A stretch of DNA of 64,000 nt from Rhizobium rhizogenes. Lineage in GTDB: Bacteria > Pseudomonadota > Alphaproteobacteria > Rhizobiales > Rhizobiaceae. Every line of letters starts with the position of its first letter. Positions within the stretch are counted from its first letter, which is position 1. The notes below the pieces were generated by a model. The model searched no databases. It had not been told where the DNA came from and worked only from the letters and a program-made list of their open reading frames with translations. Of this stretch, positions 11,483-20,485 are shown piece after piece. The stretch spans positions 744,001-808,000 of the forward strand of contig NZ_CP019701.2 in assembly GCF_002005205.3 (NCBI RefSeq). Direction: 5' to 3'. A program made the translations under genes and the position numbers.

Positions 11483-12889
11483 TCAATATTCGTCGTCCTC
11501 AACCTGTTTGAACCGGTTGCCGGAGCCGGCGATGCGGGCCACGAGGTCCGGAAGGCTTTCAATTTCCGTCCAGCGTCCCTTGCCGCCTTTCGGCAATTCA
11601 GCCGAAGCAGAAGGCAGAAGTGCGGCGGAAAAGCCGAGTTTTTCAGCTTCTTTCAATCGCTGGCCCGTATGCGAGACGGGTCGCACCGCGCCCGACAGGC
11701 TGATTTCGCCGAAATAAACGCAATCAGCGGGCAGGGCAAGACCGGCAAGCGAGGAAACCAGCGCCGAGGCAATCGCCATATCGGCGGCCGGTTCGGAAAT
11801 GCGGTAGCCGCCGGCAACATTCAGATAGACATCATGCTGGCCAAGCTTCACCCCGCAATGGGCCTCCAGCACGGCGAGAATCATCGCGAGGCGCGAACTG
11901 TCCCAGCCGACCACGGCGCGACGCGGCGTACCCAGCGAAGTGGCAGCGACCAGCGCCTGCACTTCGACAAGCACGGGCCGCGTGCCCTCGATGCCGGCAA
12001 AAACCGCAGCGCCCGGCGATTTTTCGTTGCGCTCGCCGAGAAACAGTTCGGAGGGATTGGAAACTTCCCTGAGGCCGCGATCCGACATTTCGAACACGCC
12101 GATCTCATCCGTCGGCCCGAAGCGGTTCTTGACGGTGCGCAGGATGCGATGATGATGTCCGCGGTCGCCTTCGAAATAAAGCACGGCATCGACCATGTGC
12201 TCGACCACGCGCGGACCGGCGATCTGGCCTTCCTTGGTGACGTGGCCGACCAGCACCATGGTCGCACCCGTCTGCTTGGCGAAACGGATCATCGCCTGCA
12301 CGCCGGTGCGCACCTGTGTCACCGTGCCGGGGGCGGAATCGGCGGTATCGCTCCACAGCGTCTGAATGGAATCGATGATGACGAGATCGGGCCGCTTGCC
12401 TTCGGAAATTGTGGCCAGAATATCCTCGACATTGGTTTCCGCCGCCAGCAGCACATCGGTTTCCGCAGCCCCGAGACGCTGGGCGCGCAGACGCACCTGC
12501 GCCACCGCTTCTTCGCCCGATACATAGATGATGCGATGCCCGCGCCGCGAAAGGGCCGCCGCCGCCTGCATGAGGAGCGTCGATTTACCGATGCCCGGAT
12601 CGCCGCCGATCAGGACGGCCGAACCGCGCACGAAACCGCCACCGGTCGCCCGGTCCAGCTCGCTGATGCCGGTCGGAATACGCGGCGCTTCCTCGATCTC
12701 GCCGGAAAGCGAGGTGAGCGTGACGGGCCGGCCCTTCTTGGGCGTCTTGCCCGGCCCGGAGCCGATGCCACCCATCGGGTCTTCCTCGACGATGGTATTC
12801 CATTCGCCGCAGCCTTCGCATTTTCCCGCCCAGCGGGTGTGAACCGTGCCGCAGTTCTGGCACACGAATTGGGTTTTGGCTTTTGCCAT
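11483..12889 (-). CDS. radA: DNA repair protein RadA (Sms)
   Basis: RecA-like ATPase that helps branch migration during recombinational repair. 468 aa with the expected order: N-terminal C4 zinc finger (CQNCGTVHTRWAGKCEGCGE), Walker A GGDPGIGKST, Walker B VIIDSIQ, the RadA-specific KNRFG motif in TVKNRFGPTDEIG, and a C-terminal Lon-like domain. ATG at 12889. It follows alr and the inserted toxin-antitoxin pair on the same strand. Confidence 0.98.
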   Translation of the reverse strand: MAKAKTQFVCQNCGTVHTRWAGKCEGCGEWNTIVEEDPMGGIGSGPGKTPKKGRPVTLTSLSGEIEEAPRIPTGISELDRATGGGFVRGSAVLIGGDPGIGKSTLLMQAAAALSRRGHRIIYVSGEEAVAQVRLRAQRLGAAETDVLLAAETNVEDILATISEGKRPDLVIIDSIQTLWSDTADSAPGTVTQVRTGVQAMIRFAKQTGATMVLVGHVTKEGQIAGPRVVEHMVDAVLYFEGDRGHHHRILRTVKNRFGPTDEIGVFEMSDRGLREVSNPSELFLGERNEKSPGAAVFAGIEGTRPVLVEVQALVAATSLGTPRRAVVGWDSSRLAMILAVLEAHCGVKLGQHDVYLNVAGGYRISEPAADMAIASALVSSLAGLALPADCVYFGEISLSGAVRPVSHTGQRLKEAEKLGFSAALLPSASAELPKGGKGRWTEIESLPDLVARIAGSGNRFKQVEDDEY

Positions 12890-12909
12890 CTTCTATCAGT
12901 TTTCTTCTT

Positions 12910-13206
12910 CTATGTCGTCCGCGCCGATGTGTTGATGACCGTGGACGATACGCAAATGCGCAACTCGTTTTCTTTTACGCGAAAATAGATGCAGCGATTC
13001 TTATGATTTACGGCGCGAAGGCCTCTACTGATCCAGTCACGGGAAACTCCGGTGAGACCCAGTCGTGCCGTGTCCCTGATTTTCCGCTCAATGGCCGATA
13101 CGAGCTGTTCGCCAGCGACCGGATTTTTGTCCTCCAGAAATTTATAGATATAGATAAGATCGCGAATGGCCCGCGATGACAGGGAAAAAGTACGCGTCTT
13201 TATCAC
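12910..13206 (-). CDS. parE: ParE/RelE-family toxin
   Basis: 98-aa toxin of the ParE/RelE superfamily. The pattern LSSRAIRDLIYIYKFLE, then FxxRIxDTARLGLTG-like, then RGLRAVNHKNRCIYFRV is typical. The ParE branch poisons DNA gyrase and RelE cleaves mRNA; the sequence alone does not settle which, although pairing with a ParD-like antitoxin favours ParE. ATG at 13206 overlaps the antitoxin stop by 4 bp. The stop is 20 bp before the radA start, so the pair is in a tight minus-strand row. Confidence 0.9.
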   Translation of the reverse strand: MIKTRTFSLSSRAIRDLIYIYKFLEDKNPVAGEQLVSAIERKIRDTARLGLTGVSRDWISRGLRAVNHKNRCIYFRVKENELRICVSSTVINTSARTT

Positions 13207-13442
13207 TTTTCGTTTCTGGCGCGTTCGATGATGTAGGCGGTCAGGTCATCATCCTCCGCAAATGTCACATAGTCGCCTCGCTCAAACTCTTCGTCCGCCT
13301 CGCGAATCATGTTCCGAAGCGCCGCGGGCCGCCCCTCATCACTGCTTAGCAATTGCAGGCTCGCATGGATAACCGCGTCCGCGTCGCTGTAAACGCCCGC
13401 CGCCACCTGCTCCTCGATGAACTTTTCGTCCTGCTCGCTCAA
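13203..13442 (-). CDS. parD: ParD-like antitoxin (start codon uncertain)
   Basis: Antitoxin of about 79-84 aa: SEQDEKFIEEQVAAGVYSDA, then ADAVIHASLQLL and an acidic C-terminus (TFAEDDDLTAYIIERARNEK), like ParD/CC2985-type antitoxins that bind DNA as ribbon-helix-helix dimers. The only canonical start in frame near the expected site is TTG at 13442, which lacks a nearby ribosome site. Upstream codons read E-I-E-I-P-E-I-H in frame, and a strong AAGGAG lies 6 nt before an ATA codon at 13455-13457. The true start may be this ATA or a decayed ATG, so the real 5' end may be 13457. It overlaps the toxin by 4 bp. Confidence 0.85.
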   Translation of the reverse strand: MSEQDEKFIEEQVAAGVYSDADAVIHASLQLLSSDEGRPAALRNMIREADEEFERGDYVTFAEDDDLTAYIIERARNEK

Positions 13443-13522
13443 ATGGATTTCGGGTATTTCGATCTCCTTTTGTTCTCTCTTAGCACAGATGGCATCGGCT
13501 TTCCAAGAGCTAAAGGCAGCTC

Positions 13523-14698
13523 TCAGTCGTCGGCCATCAGATATTGCCGCTCGTAGCGCAGGCCAAGCCCCGTCAGCATCTCGTAGCCGATGGTGCCGGC
13601 CGCCCGTGCGGTCTCGTCGACCGGTACGTTGGGACCAAAAAGCTCGATATAGTCGCCGTTGCGAATGGCATTTGCCGGCACATCCGTGACGTCAAAGATG
13701 GTGAGGTCCATGGTCACGCGGCCAGCCACCGGCACCCTGTGATCGTTGACCACGCCATAGGCGCCGCCATGGCCCATTTCACGCAGGGGAATGCCTGAAC
13801 CCGAGAGCGAACGCTGGTATCCGTCCGCATATCCGACGGATGCGATGGCAAGCCGGCTTGCACGCTTCAGCAGGAAGCTGCCGCCATAGCTGACAGTCTG
13901 GCCTTCACCCGCCTCACGTATCTGGATGATCCGCGCCTCAGCCTTCGCCACAGGCCGCATGGGGTTGGCCACGTCGTTGACCGCTTCGCCGCCATAAAGG
14001 GCGATGCCAGGGCGGGTGAGGTCAAAGTGATAGTCGGGGCCGAGAAAGATGCCGGCGGAAGCCGAGAGGCTTGATTCGATGCCTTCAAAAGCGGCGCTAA
14101 CCTTCCGGAATGATTCGAGCTGGGCCCTGTTCATCGGCGAGGAGGGCGTGTCGGCGCAGGCGAGATGCGACAGAACCAGAACCGGATCGAAACTCGCCGG
14201 CCGTGTGACGTCGTCAGCCAGAAACAGCGCGTCGTCGAGCGGCAGCCCGAGGCGATTGAAACCGGTATCGACATGCAGCGCGCAAGGGTGGTCGCCACGC
14301 TCGGCCACCGTCGCCATCCAGAAGGACAGCTGCTCCTCGGATGCCAGCACCGGCACCAGATCATTGTCGAAGACCTGCCGTTCCTGGCCCTGCCAGATTC
14401 CTGAGAGCACGAAGATGCGCGCTTCCGGGGCATAGGAGCGCAGCGTCGCGCCCTCGGCCACCGTCGCCACGAAGAAATCCCGCGCACCGGCATGGTACAG
14501 GGTGGCGCCGCAATCCTCGATACCGAGGCCGTAAGCATCGGCCTTGACGACAGCCGCCGTCCGCGCCTTGCCGGACCGCTTCTTCATGTCCCGCCAGTTA
14601 TCGGCCAGCGCGCCAAGATCGACGGTCAGCCTCAACGGTGCGTGCTCGAAAGCGTCGGTTTCTGTTCCGGCGAAAGTCTCTTCGAAGTCGTCTGTCAT
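13523..14698 (-). CDS. alr: Alanine racemase
   Basis: PLP-dependent enzyme making D-alanine for peptidoglycan. 391 aa from the ATG at 14698 (MTDDFEETFAG). PLP lysine K52 is in AVVKADAYGLG; HVDTGFNRLG, the RPGIALYGG motif and the second catalytic Tyr region GYADGYQRSLSG are present. Longer readings upstream run antisense through the AraC gene and are rejected. In related genomes, from memory, alr is next to dnaB and radA; here dnaB is separated by an opposite-strand block and radA by the toxin-antitoxin pair. Confidence 0.97.
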   Translation of the reverse strand: MTDDFEETFAGTETDAFEHAPLRLTVDLGALADNWRDMKKRSGKARTAAVVKADAYGLGIEDCGATLYHAGARDFFVATVAEGATLRSYAPEARIFVLSGIWQGQERQVFDNDLVPVLASEEQLSFWMATVAERGDHPCALHVDTGFNRLGLPLDDALFLADDVTRPASFDPVLVLSHLACADTPSSPMNRAQLESFRKVSAAFEGIESSLSASAGIFLGPDYHFDLTRPGIALYGGEAVNDVANPMRPVAKAEARIIQIREAGEGQTVSYGGSFLLKRASRLAIASVGYADGYQRSLSGSGIPLREMGHGGAYGVVNDHRVPVAGRVTMDLTIFDVTDVPANAIRNGDYIELFGPNVPVDETARAAGTIGYEMLTGLGLRYERQYLMADD

Positions 14699-14782
14699 GC
14701 CATGCGTCCGGTTGATGGGAACTGCCGGAACCCTAGCACTTTTGTTCAAGACGGTAAGGATGGAATGCTCTAAACTTCGTTC

Positions 14783-15640
14783 ATGCACAATGTTTCGCAG
14801 GAACAGGCCATAGATGTGATGCCGATTGCCGCGACGGAAACCACGCGTTTCTGGCGTGACGGGCGTTTCGGCGGCATGGAGTGCCTGAGTGCGACGTTTC
14901 TCACCCATGAATATTCGCCGCACGCGCATGATACCTTCTCGATCGGCGCGATCGAAAGCGGCTCGCAGATTTCCACCATCCAGGGAACCACGGAACAGAC
15001 GGGGCCGGGGCATCTCTATCTTATCAATCCGGACGAGATACATGACGGCGCGCCGGGCGGCGGCGGTTATCGTTACCGGATGATCTATCCCGACACGGCG
15101 CTGCTGCGCGACGTTATCGAGGATGTGACGGGCAGGGCTTTTCACGGCACGCCGTCTTTCCCGAAATTTCTGCCGCGCGATCCGCAGATGGCCGCCGCCT
15201 TTCAGGTGGCGCATCGGCGGCTGGAGGCGAAATCCGGTGCGCTGGAAGCGGATGAGGGCATGTTTTCGGTTCTCGCCACCCTGTTCGGCCGGCACGGCAG
15301 CGCCATCATCCTGCCTGTGGAAACCCGTGAAAGAACGGCGGTCCATGCCGCCCGGGACTATCTTTACGAACACTATGAAACCGATATCGGCCTTGAGGAG
15401 CTGGCCGCCATCGCCGGCCTCAGCCGCGCGCATCTCATCCGTGCCTTTCGCAGGGAATTTCATATCACGCCGCATGCCTATCTGACGGATGTACGCATCC
15501 GCAGGGCGCGGAGCCTCCTGCGCGCCGGTGAGACACCGGCCGAGGTGGCGGCGATGTGCGGTTTTGCCGATCAGGCGCATTTCACCCGGCATTTCAAGGC
15601 GCGTACCGGCATAACGCCGGGGCAGTTCCGGGCGGCGTGA
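14783..15640 (+). CDS. AraC-family transcriptional regulator
   Basis: 285 aa: N-terminal cupin-type AraC ligand-binding domain (HEYSPHAHDTFSIGAIESGS) and a C-terminal double helix-turn-helix (IGLEELAAIAGLSRAHLIRA, then AEVAAMCGFADQAHFTRHFK, GITPGQFR). It lies 90 bp upstream of azlCD on the same strand, so it likely controls that exporter in response to an amino acid. It is divergent from alr with an 84-bp shared promoter region. Confidence 0.93.
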   Translation: MHNVSQEQAIDVMPIAATETTRFWRDGRFGGMECLSATFLTHEYSPHAHDTFSIGAIESGSQISTIQGTTEQTGPGHLYLINPDEIHDGAPGGGGYRYRMIYPDTALLRDVIEDVTGRAFHGTPSFPKFLPRDPQMAAAFQVAHRRLEAKSGALEADEGMFSVLATLFGRHGSAIILPVETRERTAVHAARDYLYEHYETDIGLEELAAIAGLSRAHLIRAFRREFHITPHAYLTDVRIRRARSLLRAGETPAEVAAMCGFADQAHFTRHFKARTGITPGQFRAA

Positions 15641-15730
15641 TTCCGCGCACCTTTCCTTCTCGATGTCACTTTCGTTCAAGACCGGACGGCGTCCCGGGCG
15701 TAATCGCTCTCTTCTGAAAGGGAGAATGCG

Positions 15731-16435
15731 ATGTCCATATCGGAAAAACGCGCCGAATTTACCGCGGGGCTGAGGGCTGCTGCCCCATTGCTGGTCGCCA
15801 TGGTGCCGATCGGCGTGGTGTTCGGTGCGGTTGCCATTGGCAAGGGCCTGTCGCCGCTCGAAGCCTCGCTGATGTCGCTCCTGGTCTTTGCCGGCGGCTC
15901 GCAATTCGTGGCGATGGATTTATGGACGCACCCGGCAAGCTGGAGCGCGCTCGGCTTTGCGGCGCTGCTGGTCAATCTGCGCCATGTGCTGATGAGCGCC
16001 TCCATTGCCGGCAAGCTGGATGACTTCAGGGGCTGGCGGAAATATGCGGCCATGCTGGTGCTGACGGATGAATCCTGGGCATTGTCAGAATTCCGCGTCA
16101 TCGCCGGCAGGTTGACGGCGGCATTCTTCACCGGCGCGGCGCTGTCGATCTATCTCGTCTGGAACCTTGCGACCCTTGCCGGCGCACTACTCGGTTCTGT
16201 CGTGGGGGATATGTCGGTCATCGGTCTCGACTTTGCCTTTCCCGCGGTCTTCATCGTCCTGCTCATGGGCTTCTGGAAGGGCAGGGAAACCGGCTTCGTG
16301 CTTCTGGCAAGCGCGTCCGCTGCCTGTCTCACCCACGCGCTGGTTCCCGGCGCCTGGTACATTGCCGCCGGCGCGCTGGCCGGGCTTGCCGTCGCCGCCT
16401 TCGGCCATGGGGAGCGGGCGGAGCAGCCGGCATGA
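15731..16435 (+). CDS. azlC: AzlC-family branched-chain amino acid exporter, large subunit
   Basis: 234-aa inner-membrane protein of the AzlC/LIV-E family, which exports branched-chain amino acids together with AzlD. Signature stretch GVVFGAVAIGKGLSPLEASL and FAGGSQFVAMDLW are visible, with about seven hydrophobic segments. ATG at 15731 is preceded by GGGAGAATGCG. Its stop overlaps the azlD ATG by 4 bp. Confidence 0.93.
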   Translation: MSISEKRAEFTAGLRAAAPLLVAMVPIGVVFGAVAIGKGLSPLEASLMSLLVFAGGSQFVAMDLWTHPASWSALGFAALLVNLRHVLMSASIAGKLDDFRGWRKYAAMLVLTDESWALSEFRVIAGRLTAAFFTGAALSIYLVWNLATLAGALLGSVVGDMSVIGLDFAFPAVFIVLLMGFWKGRETGFVLLASASAACLTHALVPGAWYIAAGALAGLAVAAFGHGERAEQPA

Positions 16436-16734
16436 CGCTCGACCCGAATACCCTGCTGACGATCCTCGCCATGATGGCGGCAACCGTCGCCACCCGGCTT
16501 GGCGGCCTGTTGCTGGTCAGTCATTTTACCCTGACGCCGCGCCTGAAAAAGGCGCTCGGCGTGGTTCCTCCCGCCGTCCTGATGGCCGTGGTCACCCCGA
16601 CGGCGCTTGCCACCGGGCCGGCGGAAACCATCGCCTGCGCAATCACCGCCGTCGCGGCGCTGCGCCTCAGCCTTCTGCCGGCCGCCACGGTCGGTGTTGC
16701 GGCCGTGGCGCTGCTGCGCGGAATCGGATTGTGA
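16432..16734 (+). CDS. azlD: AzlD-family small subunit of the amino acid exporter
   Basis: 100-aa protein with about four membrane segments (TLLTILAMMAATVATRLGG, GVVPPAVLMAVVTPTALAT and two more), matching AzlD in size and pattern. Overlap ATGA with azlC indicates translational coupling and a joint complex. The specific substrate (Leu/Ile/Val versus others) is not readable from sequence. Confidence 0.92.
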   Translation: MTLDPNTLLTILAMMAATVATRLGGLLLVSHFTLTPRLKKALGVVPPAVLMAVVTPTALATGPAETIACAITAVAALRLSLLPAATVGVAAVALLRGIGL

Positions 16735-16912
16735 GGCAATCCTGTCAAAGCGTTGAAAAGATTCCGCGTCGGGAACCGGACGGAGCGCAAATTCATTCCA
16801 TGTGGAATATTGAATGTGAACGGACGACGATAACCCGGACTTGAGTGAGCGCTTCCGAGCCGTTATCCAATGCCTGCCGTATCTTTCAAGCAGCGCCGGG
16901 CGGGAGAGAGTG

Positions 16913-18607
16913 ATGACAGGCAATCGTGAAGTTGCATTCGGACCGCTTTCCCGAATCTATGCCGAAGACTTGAAGACGTCATGGCCGTCCATCACCTTTT
17001 TGCTGCTGACGATCCTGCTCGGCTCTGTTCTCGCCACCGCCGGTCCCTATGTGTTTTCCCGCCTGATCGACGATCTGCCGAACGCGCCGCTGCAATGGAT
17101 GCTCGGTTTTTCGCTCTATGCGGGCCTGATGGCACTGGCGACGGGTATTCAGCGCTCCACGCAATATATGTCGGTCATCCATTCGGAACGGCTGGAATAT
17201 GTCGCGACGACGCGCTTCTTCGAGCGCATCGTCCATAAACATCCGTCGTTCTTCAACGATCACAACCCGGCGGAGATTCAGGCTGCGCAGACAAGGGGCG
17301 CTTCGGCCGCCTCGGCGATCATGCAGATCGGCCTTATTTATTTCGTTCCGGGCATCGCCACGTTTCTGTTCAGCACGCTGTTGCTGGGAACTGTCCTCAG
17401 TGCGGATCTGGTCGCCATCGTCATTGTCTATGGCGCGGCCTTCATCGCGCTTACGCTTGCCTCGAACCGCCTGACCACGCCTTTTCTGGAAAAGGCCATT
17501 GAAGCCGGGCAGGGGAATGCCGGTTTTGTCGGCAATGCCATCGGCATGATCGAGCCTTTGCGGCACACGGGCAGCACTGCATGGATGAAACGCCGGTTCG
17601 CGGACAATGCAGGCTCGATCTATCGGAACTGGCGGCTTTATTCCCTGCGGCGGATCGGCTTTGTCTTCACCATCTCGCTTGCACTCGTCGTGCAGATGGT
17701 CATCGGCTTTTATCTGCTGTTGCCGCGCCATGAGGCGGGAGAACTCTCGATAGGCGATATCGTTCTCTTCAACACGCTTCTGCTTCAGCTCAACATGCCT
17801 TTTGAACTGATCGGGCAATCGATCAGCGAGGCGGTCCGATCCTTCGCCCAATTCGCGCCCTATGCCCGCATGTGGAACGAGCCAGCAGAGGAGGAACTTC
17901 CAAACACCCGCCCGCTGCAGCTGTCGGGCAAGGCGATTGAGTTTGATCAGGTGGGTTTTCGCTACGAAAACGGTCGCGGCGTCGAAGGTGTTTCTTTCAC
18001 TGCAGCGCCGGGACGTCTGACCTTCATCACCGGCGAGACCGGCTCCGGAAAATCGACACTCTTCCGGCTTCTGCAGAAAACCATGGCGCCGCAATCCGGT
18101 CGCATCACCATCGATGGCACCGATCTGACCGCCATCGGCCGGGACGACTGGTTTGCCGTTGCCGGCATTGTTCCGCAGGAGGTGCAATTGCTGAACGATA
18201 CGTTGCGCAGCAATATCGTGCTTGGGCGGGTGCTGGATGAGGAAAAACTGCGCCGCTCGGCCGAGCGCGCCGCCATACTCGACCGGATAGAGGCGATGCC
18301 GGAAGGTTTCGATACGATTGTCGGCGAAAGGGGGCTGAAGCTCTCCGGCGGCGAACGTCAGCGGGTTGCGATTGCCCGTGCGCTTTATGGCGAACCGTCC
18401 ATTCTGCTGCTCGATGAAGCAAGTTCGGCGCTGGACGAGGAGACGGAGCGGGAAATCATGGACCAGTTAAGACGGGTCGACAGCGATATCACCATCATCG
18501 CCATCACCCACCGCCAGAGCAGCATCCGCACAGGCGATCAGGTCGTCGCTTTACCAGGCAGGGCACCGGATGAATCGGCTTCTGAGACGTCGGCGCCAAG
18601 CCATTGA
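16913..18607 (+). CDS. ABC exporter (fused membrane and ATPase domains)
   Basis: 564-aa half-transporter from the ATG at 16913, preceded by GGGAGAGAG; a TTG at 16841 is a less likely start. Six-helix membrane domain (TM1 in ITFLLLTILLGSVLATAGPY), then a nucleotide-binding domain with Walker A GETGSGKST, signature LSGGERQ, Walker B ILLLDEASSALDE and H-loop AITHRQ. Probably works as a homodimer exporting a lipid, peptide or drug. It follows azlD after a 178-bp gap and converges with dnaB. Confidence 0.93.
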   Translation: MTGNREVAFGPLSRIYAEDLKTSWPSITFLLLTILLGSVLATAGPYVFSRLIDDLPNAPLQWMLGFSLYAGLMALATGIQRSTQYMSVIHSERLEYVATTRFFERIVHKHPSFFNDHNPAEIQAAQTRGASAASAIMQIGLIYFVPGIATFLFSTLLLGTVLSADLVAIVIVYGAAFIALTLASNRLTTPFLEKAIEAGQGNAGFVGNAIGMIEPLRHTGSTAWMKRRFADNAGSIYRNWRLYSLRRIGFVFTISLALVVQMVIGFYLLLPRHEAGELSIGDIVLFNTLLLQLNMPFELIGQSISEAVRSFAQFAPYARMWNEPAEEELPNTRPLQLSGKAIEFDQVGFRYENGRGVEGVSFTAAPGRLTFITGETGSGKSTLFRLLQKTMAPQSGRITIDGTDLTAIGRDDWFAVAGIVPQEVQLLNDTLRSNIVLGRVLDEEKLRRSAERAAILDRIEAMPEGFDTIVGERGLKLSGGERQRVAIARALYGEPSILLLDEASSALDEETEREIMDQLRRVDSDITIIAITHRQSSIRTGDQVVALPGRAPDESASETSAPSH

Positions 18608-18676
18608 AATGATTCCGCCCCATCCTGAAACCGGACGGGGCGGTGTTCTTTCAGCGATAGCCTGTGTGGCCGTGTG

Positions 18677-20173
18677 TCAATGCTCTTCGTACTGGCTGAA
18701 GGACGGGTCGGCCAGATCGGCGAAGCGGGTGAATTCGGACTGGAAGGCGAGTTTCACCGTGCCGGTCGGTCCGTGACGCTGCTTGGCGATGATGACGTCG
18801 GCCGTGCCCTTCACCTTGTCGAACAGGGCTTCCCATTCGGCATATTTCGGGTCTGCGGGATCGCGCGGCTCCATGTTCTTGACGTAATATTCCTCACGGA
18901 ACACGAACAGCACCACGTCGGCGTCCTGCTCGATGGAGCCGGATTCACGCAGGTCGGAAAGCTGCGGACGCTTGTCTTCGCGGCTTTCCACCGCACGGGA
19001 GAGCTGGGACAGCGCGATGATCGGGACGTTGAGTTCCTTGCCCAGCGCCTTGAGGCCCGTGGTGATCTGGGTGATTTCCTGCACGCGGTTTTCGCCGCTC
19101 TTGCCGGAGCCGGTCATCAGCTGAACGTAGTCGACAACAAGCACGTCGAGGCCGCGCTGGCGCTTCAGGCGGCGGGCGCGGGCGGACAGCTGGGCGATGG
19201 AGATGCCACCGGTCTGGTCGATGTAAAGCGGCACCTTCTGCATCATCTGGCTGCAGGCGACGAGTTTTTCGAAGTCGGACTCGGTGATGTCACCACGGCG
19301 GATTTTCGAGGAGGACACTTCCGTCTGCTCGGAGATGATACGGGTCGCCAGCTGTTCGGACGACATTTCGAGGGAGTAGAAGCCGACGACGCCGCCGTTC
19401 TTGGCCTTGTACGACCCGTCCGGCTGCACTTCCTGCTCGTAAGAGGCTGCGATGTTGTAGGCGATGTTGGTCGCAAGCGAGGTCTTGCCCATACCCGGAC
19501 GACCGGCAAGCACGATAAGGTCGGAACGCTGCAACCCGCCCATGCGGGCGTCGAGCGAATGAATGCCGGTGGAAATGCCGGAGAGATTGCCGTCGCGTTC
19601 GAAGGCCGCGCCCGCCATGTCGATCGCCAGCGCCACGGCATCGTTGAAGGACTGGAAACCGCCGTCATAACGGCCGGTTTCCGCCAGTTCGAACAGGCGG
19701 CGTTCAGTGTCTTCGATCTGCGCCTGCGGCGGCATGTCGAGCGGCGCGTCATAGGCGATGTTGACGACATCCTCGCCGATCTGGATCAGCGCGCGGCGCA
19801 GCGCCAGATCATAGATCGCGCGGCCGTAATCTTCCGCGTTGATGATCGATACGGCTTCAGCGGCCAGACGTGCGAGGTACTGCGCCACCGTCAGGTCGCC
19901 GATCTTGTCGTCGGCCGGCAGGAAGGTCTTGATCGTCACCGGATTGGCGGTCTTGCCCATGCGGATGATATCGCCCGCCACCTCGAAGATCTTGCGATGC
20001 AGGGGCTCATACAGATGCACGGGCTTCAGGAAGTCCGACACGCGATAATAGGCGTCGTTGTTGACGAGGATGGCGCCGAGCAGCGCCTGTTCGGCCTCGA
20101 TATTGTTCGGCGCTTCGCGGTAGTGCGGTTCCGCCGGTTGCGCGGGGGTGATCTTTCTCACAGCGTCGTTCAT
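18677..20173 (-). CDS. dnaB: Replicative DNA helicase DnaB
   Basis: Hexameric 5'-3' helicase of the replisome, 498 aa. N-terminal DnaB domain (NIEAEQALLGAILVNNDAYY), then the RecA-like motor with Walker A GRPGMGKTSLATN, Walker B VLVVDYVQLM, the SQLSRAVE stretch and DLRESGSIEQDADVV near the arginine-finger region. No intein is present. ATG at 20173. The 3' end converges with the ABC exporter; a CCGCCCC/GGGGCGG stem at about 18618-18642 may stop transcription. Confidence 0.98.
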   Translation of the reverse strand: MNDAVRKITPAQPAEPHYREAPNNIEAEQALLGAILVNNDAYYRVSDFLKPVHLYEPLHRKIFEVAGDIIRMGKTANPVTIKTFLPADDKIGDLTVAQYLARLAAEAVSIINAEDYGRAIYDLALRRALIQIGEDVVNIAYDAPLDMPPQAQIEDTERRLFELAETGRYDGGFQSFNDAVALAIDMAGAAFERDGNLSGISTGIHSLDARMGGLQRSDLIVLAGRPGMGKTSLATNIAYNIAASYEQEVQPDGSYKAKNGGVVGFYSLEMSSEQLATRIISEQTEVSSSKIRRGDITESDFEKLVACSQMMQKVPLYIDQTGGISIAQLSARARRLKRQRGLDVLVVDYVQLMTGSGKSGENRVQEITQITTGLKALGKELNVPIIALSQLSRAVESREDKRPQLSDLRESGSIEQDADVVLFVFREEYYVKNMEPRDPADPKYAEWEALFDKVKGTADVIIAKQRHGPTGTVKLAFQSEFTRFADLADPSFSQYEEH

Positions 20174-20485
20174 GGTTTGCGCGATCTCCCTTTGCCTTGT
20201 CCTTACACTTCGGGTTTGGCTTCCTGGGGCATGGCAGTCAATGATATTGTTGCAACACTATGCGGCAGGCTGACGTCCGCTCTGTAAAGCTGGATCACAT
20301 CTTCAGTTGTCCCCAGCAATCCACAGGCGGGGCGGGGACAGGGCGCCGGGATTTTCCGGCAACGTGATTCGCTGCCATGAGTTTACCGCATGGCAGACCC
20401 GGCATGAAAGAAACTTGAAAATCGTCAGGCTTGCGAATAAATAGGCAGAAAATAAGTAGTGTGCTAATTATAAGGCTTACTTCGA
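20174..20485. other. Divergent promoter region dnaB / MarR
   Basis: 312-bp gap between the divergent dnaB and marR-like genes. No ORF or RNA gene is recognised. The right end is AT-rich and holds a candidate MarR operator (20452-20471). The left half contains the dnaB leader. Confidence 0.6.
20452..20471. promoter_or_regulatory. Candidate MarR-family operator
   Basis: Imperfect palindrome ATAAGTAG-TGTG-CTAATTAT with 7 of 8 matching positions per arm, ending 15 bp before the ATG of the MarR-type gene. Position and AT-rich dyad fit an autoregulatory site covering the promoter. Inference only. Confidence 0.5.

Noticed and set aside
13523..15904. 793-codon minus-strand open frame covering alr and continuing upstream
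   Set aside because: Only the part from 14698 resembles a protein (alanine racemase). The upstream part runs antisense through the AraC and AzlC genes and is typical of high-GC shadow frames.
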